Shown piece after piece: positions 60,729 to 64,000 of a stretch of 64,000 nucleotides of DNA. Numbering within the stretch: position 1 is the stretch's first letter; every line of letters begins with the position of its first letter. The position numbers and the translations under genes were made by a program. Below the pieces are notes generated by a model, which did not search any database, was not told the DNA's origin, and saw nothing but the letters and a program-made list of their open reading frames with translations. The DNA is from a halophilic archaeon SHRA6 (GTDB taxonomy: Archaea > Halobacteriota > Halobacteria > Halobacteriales > Haloferacaceae), in contig SOPS01000004.1 of the NCBI GenBank assembly GCA_005239175.1, positions 744,001 to 808,000 on the forward strand, given 5' to 3'.

Positions 60729-61169
60729 ATGACGGTACGTGTGTCCCGTAGCTTCGAGTTTGCAGTCCCAAAAGAGCGCATCTGGGAGTTTATCTCAGAC
60801 CCGAGAAAGCGGGTCGGTGCGATCAGCGTCGTTGAGACGTTTGATCTGCACGACGACGGGACTGCGACGTGGCACGTGGAGTTGCCGATCCCGATGATTC
60901 GCTCAACAATCGACGTCGAGACCGAGGAACTCATCAACGACCCCCCAAACCGCGTGAAGTTCGCCGGCCGATCGAAGGCGTTCAACGTCACCGGCGAACA
61001 CCGGATTACCGACACCACCGAGGGCTGCCGGATGGACAATGAATTCGTCGTTGAAGGGCGGCTGCCGGGCGTCGAGCGGTTTTTCAAGCGGAATTTCGAC
61101 GCCGAGCTGGACAACCTCGAGCGCGCCCTTCGAGAAGATATTGACGGCAGTACACAGGACAGTGATTGA
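60729..61169 (+). CDS. SRPBCC family protein
   Basis: 146 residues: MTVRVSRSFEFAVPKERIWEFISDP. The helix-grip fold pattern 'v-rsfefavpke-iwefisdp' is followed by 'TATWHVELPIPMIRSTIDVET' and 'FVVEGRLPGVERFFKRNFD', like CoxG or general polyketide-cyclase/START proteins. The ligand is unknown. The nitrilase-type gene starts 27 bases downstream on the same strand, so co-transcription is likely. Confidence 0.85.
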   Translation: MTVRVSRSFEFAVPKERIWEFISDPRKRVGAISVVETFDLHDDGTATWHVELPIPMIRSTIDVETEELINDPPNRVKFAGRSKAFNVTGEHRITDTTEGCRMDNEFVVEGRLPGVERFFKRNFDAELDNLERALREDIDGSTQDSD

Positions 61170-61196
61170 GTTGCTGTCGATCGCAGGTGAACGTCG

Positions 61197-62015
61197 ATGA
61201 CGGTCTCACTCGCCCTTGCCCAACTCGACATCGAACCGGCAGCGGTAGAGACCAATCTCGATCGCGCGGCTTCGGCGGTATCACAGGCCGCAAATCGAGG
61301 TGCAGATCTCGTGGTGCTCCCGGAGCTTTTCACGGTTGGATTCTTCTCGTTTGACTCGTACGCGCGGACCGCGGCTGGCTTAGACGGCGAGCCTGTCGAT
61401 CGGCTCCGGTCGATCGCCGTCGACAACCAGGTCGGACTGGTCGCCGGAAGCTTTGTTGAGGATCTCGAAGCCAGCGCCGACGCGGGATTCGAGACGCCAG
61501 CGGCGGAGGGTTACGCCAACACAGTTCCGGTGTTCGATCGAGACGGAACGCTCGTTGGAACGTATCGAAAGCGACACCTGTTCGGCTACGACTCCGAGGA
61601 GACCGCGCTTTTGACCCCTGGTGAATCAGCCTGTACTTTTGGGTTCGACGGACTCACCGTCGGCGTGTCAGTCTGTTATGACCTTCGGTTCCCCGAACTG
61701 TATCGGTCGATGGTTTCCGACGGGGTGGACACGCTATTGATTCCAAGCGCGTGGCCGTATCCGCGGATCGAACACTGGCGGACGCTTGCACGCGCACGGG
61801 CAATAGAAAACCTCGCGTATGTCGGTGCAGCGAATGGTGTCGGGACGTTCGAGGACGCGGCGTTGTGCGGACGATCGACGATCTACGATCCCTGGGGAAC
61901 GACACTCGCAAGCTCAGACGACGAAGCAACGCTCGTTACGGCAACGGTGGATCCCGATCGCGTCGCAGCGGTACGAAGTGACTTCCCTGCCCTTCGCGAT
62001 CGGACAGTTGAGTAA
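61197..62015 (+). CDS. Carbon-nitrogen hydrolase (nitrilase superfamily)
   Basis: 272 residues. The Glu-Lys-Cys triad is visible: Glu43 in VVLPELF, Lys125 in TYRKRHLF and Cys160 in SVCYDLRFPE. The sequence resembles omega-amidase/Nit-type members (CYDLRFPELYR) that cleave amides such as alpha-ketoglutaramate. The substrate is not defined by sequence alone. Cytoplasmic. Preceded by an SRPBCC gene 27 bases upstream. Followed by a 641-base non-coding stretch that carries the 31-bp repeats. Confidence 0.9.
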   Translation: MTVSLALAQLDIEPAAVETNLDRAASAVSQAANRGADLVVLPELFTVGFFSFDSYARTAAGLDGEPVDRLRSIAVDNQVGLVAGSFVEDLEASADAGFETPAAEGYANTVPVFDRDGTLVGTYRKRHLFGYDSEETALLTPGESACTFGFDGLTVGVSVCYDLRFPELYRSMVSDGVDTLLIPSAWPYPRIEHWRTLARARAIENLAYVGAANGVGTFEDAALCGRSTIYDPWGTTLASSDDEATLVTATVDPDRVAAVRSDFPALRDRTVE

Positions 62016-62159
62016 GACGGTGGGTTTTTATCAGATGCAGCCAAACGATCTGTTACCGACAGACGACGCTTTTCTCGTCGATGTCGGTACAACAACACGG
62101 CCCGGATCGATCTCACAGTGCCGGTGCGAGCTCGGGGCGCACTGTCACTGATCACACTC

Positions 62160-62370
62160 CTCGGTGTCCGCCTTTCGCACTCTTTCAATCCACAGAGTCA
62201 GTCGTTCACACTGTTTCGATCCGTAGTGTCCGTCTTTGGTACTCTTTTGATCCGTAGTGTCCGCCTTTGGTACTCTTTTGATCCGTAGTGTCAGCCACTC
62301 GTACCGTAGTGTCCGCCGTTTGCACTCTTTTGATCCGTAGTATCTTCCTTTCACACTCGCTCGCTTGTGA
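62160..62370. repeat. 31-bp tandem repeat, about seven units
   Basis: The consensus unit is TAGTGTCCGCCTTTGGTACTCTTTTGATCCG (read across two adjacent copies, about 62223-62284). The two best units are almost identical, older units on both sides are degenerate, and one is shortened to 21 bases (around 62285-62308). Period 31 is not a multiple of three, and there is no spacer variation as in CRISPR arrays. A minus-strand frame (62145-62354) across it is not a credible gene. Confidence 0.88.
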
Positions 62371-62656
62371 CTTGATTGTGCTCGCTAAGCCAATATTAAT
62401 TCTGATATTTTGAACCCATATTTTATATGTTTCAAGTTATAAGACGTAGGCGTCACGAGACGGGATCACCGATTGACACCACTGCTCCCCGGTGTTGATC
62501 AGGATGTGCCCCTAACCGACCGTCTGATCCGTCCGTGGCGATCGGAGCGTGGCTCCGACGACCGCGCGGGCACCGACGCCTCCTGCTCCCTTTTCGGGCG
62601 TCGATGCCTTCGTGGCCGTTTTACTGGGAAAAGACGCCAACAGCGGTGTCACTGTG
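62371..62656. other. AT-rich promoter-like stretch and following non-coding segment
   Basis: About 286 bases between the 31-bp repeats and the kinase gene end. The segment around 62385-62445 is the most AT-rich of the region, with TTTTATAT at 62421-62428. A stem-loop TCGGAGC-GTG-GCTCCGA is at 62542-62558. On the plus strand no gene start is credible. On the minus strand the kinase gene ends at 62657. It may hold a small RNA or the kinase terminator. Confidence 0.4.
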
Positions 62657-63472
62657 TCACCGGGTCGCTTCGTCGTCAGTGGCTCGCTTTTCGAGTTCAC
62701 TTTTCAGCGCGGTCGTTTCACAGTCGTGGTCGGGTCGGATGTTGACGAAGTCAAGAAAGTCGACGGCGGTCAAAAGCTCTCCCGGAGCGTACGCAGCTAG
62801 GCCTGCCTCGACCGCCTCTCTTGCGCCGATAAGCGGCTCCAGCGCCGCAAGCGCACACGCCACATCGTAGCCCATGGCATCGTCCATGCCGGACTCATTC
62901 ACGTTCGTCGCGTCAATAAAGTACAACTCGCCGTCGCGGATCAACACGTTTTCCGCGCGCAGATCGCCGTGGGCCAAGCCGTTGTCGTGGAGTGTTCGAA
63001 GCGTCTCGAAAACCACGGGCGCAAGCTCGCGCTCGGTCGAGACATCTAGCTCGTCGAGCGATCGAAAGCTGGGCAGATACTCGAGCACGACGAGCCCGAA
63101 GCCGTCGTGTTCGAATGCCTCGATCGGTTCGGGTGCGTTGACGCCGAGCGATCGCATGCGCTCTGTTGCGGCTAACTCATGGCGGGCCATCTCGATCGGC
63201 GTCCGGAACGGCTCGAAGAACCCCGCTGCGCCGCTCGAGAGCGCACCGAGATTTCGCCCCGTGGTAAACACAGAGTGCACCAGCGTGTTCTGCGGGGAGA
63301 TCACTTTGACGAACAGCTCCTCGTCGACGACCATCGGTGTCGACAGCCAGTTGTCCGCGTCTAGAAACCGCACCGACAGCGTCTCGCGATCGTACCGCTC
63401 GCGGAGGGCGAGAACGATCGATTCGAGGTCCTCCCACGAGACCGTCCCTCGAACAAGCTGTCGGAGCTCCAT
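62657..63472 (-). CDS. RIO/Bud32-like protein kinase (haloarchaeal)
   Basis: 271 residues from ATG at 63472 (MELRQLVRGTVSWEDLESIV). An upstream start at 63499 gives nine extra residues and is less likely. ATP-anchoring Lys56 in 'LFVKVIS', catalytic 'HGDLRAENVLI' (Asp170, Asn175) and 'FIDATN' in place of DFG (Asp187) define an atypical RIO/Bud32-like kinase. The N-terminal lobe contains an HTH-like helical region (1-40). Predicted cytoplasmic protein kinase, substrate unknown. It stands between the non-coding repeat region and the acyl-CoA dehydrogenase gene. Confidence 0.82.
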   Translation of the reverse strand: MELRQLVRGTVSWEDLESIVLALRERYDRETLSVRFLDADNWLSTPMVVDEELFVKVISPQNTLVHSVFTTGRNLGALSSGAAGFFEPFRTPIEMARHELAATERMRSLGVNAPEPIEAFEHDGFGLVVLEYLPSFRSLDELDVSTERELAPVVFETLRTLHDNGLAHGDLRAENVLIRDGELYFIDATNVNESGMDDAMGYDVACALAALEPLIGAREAVEAGLAAYAPGELLTAVDFLDFVNIRPDHDCETTALKSELEKRATDDEATR

Positions 63473-63585
63473 ACCTCTATGGTGGCCACGTGTAGGCATA
63501 AACAGTTGGCTCGCTGCGGAGCAGACCCCAGATATCCTTCACGGTTGTTCGTATGGTTTATGTCCGCGCTCGGTAAGGGTCAAGT

Positions 63586-64000
63586 ATGGACTTCGCCGTT
63601 TCCGCCGAGGATCGCATGATCCGCGACACCGTCCGGGAGTTCTGTGAGAACGAGATCGAGCCGATTGCCCAGGAGGTCGAGTCCGAACACCGGTTTCCCG
63701 CGGACGTGTTCGAGGCGCTCGGCGAACTCGATATGATGGGTGTACCGATATCTGAAGAGTACGGCGGGCTCGGGGCGGGCCAGTTGACGTACGCCCTCGT
63801 CACCGAAGAACTAGGTCGTGTCTCAGGCGGAATCGGGCTCTCGTATGCCGCGCACGTCTCACTCGGCGCGAAGCCGATCGAGGCGTTCGGGACTGAAGCA
63901 CAGAAGCGTCGGTGGCTCGAACCACTCGCGACCGGCGAGGGGATGGGCGCGTGGGCGCTCACGGAACCCAACAGCGGCTCTGATGCCAGCGACATGGACA
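63586..64000 (+). CDS. Acyl-CoA dehydrogenase, N-terminal part (cut by window edge)
   Basis: 138 residues to the window edge, starting MDFAVSAEDRMIRDTVREFC. The N-terminal helical domain of the family is present ('EPIAQEVESEHRFPADVFEALGELDMMGVPISEEYGGLGAG'), followed by 'GAWALTEPNSGSDASDM', the FAD/substrate-binding (A/L)TEPxxGSD motif. Oxidises an acyl-CoA to enoyl-CoA with FAD. The catalytic glutamate lies beyond the edge. Its substrate class (short, medium or branched chain) cannot be told. Confidence 0.93.
   Translation, partial: MDFAVSAEDRMIRDTVREFCENEIEPIAQEVESEHRFPADVFEALGELDMMGVPISEEYGGLGAGQLTYALVTEELGRVSGGIGLSYAAHVSLGAKPIEAFGTEAQKRRWLEPLATGEGMGAWALTEPNSGSDASDMD

Noticed and set aside
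62145-62354. Minus-strand open frame of 69 codons across the 31-bp repeats
   Set aside because: The sequence is lysine/arginine-rich, cycles frames through a 31-bp repeat and is unlike acidic haloarchaeal proteins.
62160-62370. Possible CRISPR array
   Set aside because: The units are contiguous with no unique spacers, and no cas genes are in the window.
1-64000. Insertion sequences, integrases, prophage or rRNA genes
   Set aside because: None of the proteins shows transposase, integrase or phage signatures, and no rRNA-like stretch was seen.

Overview
This is chromosomal DNA of a halophilic archaeon (class Halobacteria). The evidence is very acidic proteins throughout, high GC, archaeal transcription factor TFB, twin-arginine lipoproteins, a PhoU homologue with an AbrB-type N-terminus, a PurN-PurH fusion, Bat-type HTH_10 and DUF7344-type regulators, and many start sites close behind TATA-like boxes. 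The hexamer CGATCG is strikingly frequent in most of the window. I cannot fix the genus. No rRNA, convincing tRNA, CRISPR array or insertion sequence was seen. Both ends cut a gene: an enoyl-CoA hydratase on the left and an acyl-CoA dehydrogenase on the right.

Layout. 0-11.6 kb: GatCA amidotransferase, TFB, NUDIX hydrolase, LarA-like protein, asparagine-synthase-like/PHP pair, CinA-like protein, NAD-kinase-like protein and a PhoU-like regulator preceded by repeated TTTGATAT motifs. 11.6-21 kb: moaC-nnr, aroA, M24 peptidase, MFS carrier, TyrA, Rsm22-type methyltransferase, MsrA. 21-28.9 kb: MFS carrier, a probable iron-related surface cluster (P19-like lipoprotein, membrane protein, double winged-helix regulator, EfeB/DyP-like Tat lipoprotein), a DsbA-like lipoprotein, ferredoxin, methyltransferase and two regulators. 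29-34.4 kb: cytochrome oxidase subunit III, membrane proteins and a 730-residue coiled-coil protein. 34.6-39.3 kb: purA, purNH and purB with related palindromic sites upstream. 40.7-46.7 kb: a six-gene lysine operon transcribed leftwards (dapA-dapB-dapD-lysA-dapF-dapE, succinylase branch of the diaminopimelate pathway).

The most unusual region is 48.1-58.3 kb. Eight consecutive leftward genes encode a SipW-type signal peptidase, four TasA/camelysin-like proteins that carry both a twin-arginine motif and a SipW tag (FFSDEE), two more distant relatives, and a small tagged protein ending in ten acidic hexapeptide repeats. Two TasA-like proteins have a von Willebrand A domain with a MIDAS motif inserted at the same point in the fold. 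I read this as a haloarchaeal surface-fibre or matrix system with adhesive subunits. A divergent DUF7344-type regulator with two membrane helices sits beside it. CGATCG is depleted in its structural genes.

58.6-64 kb: regulators, small membrane proteins, an SRPBCC protein, a nitrilase-family hydrolase, a non-coding 31-bp tandem repeat, a RIO-like kinase and the start of an acyl-CoA dehydrogenase.
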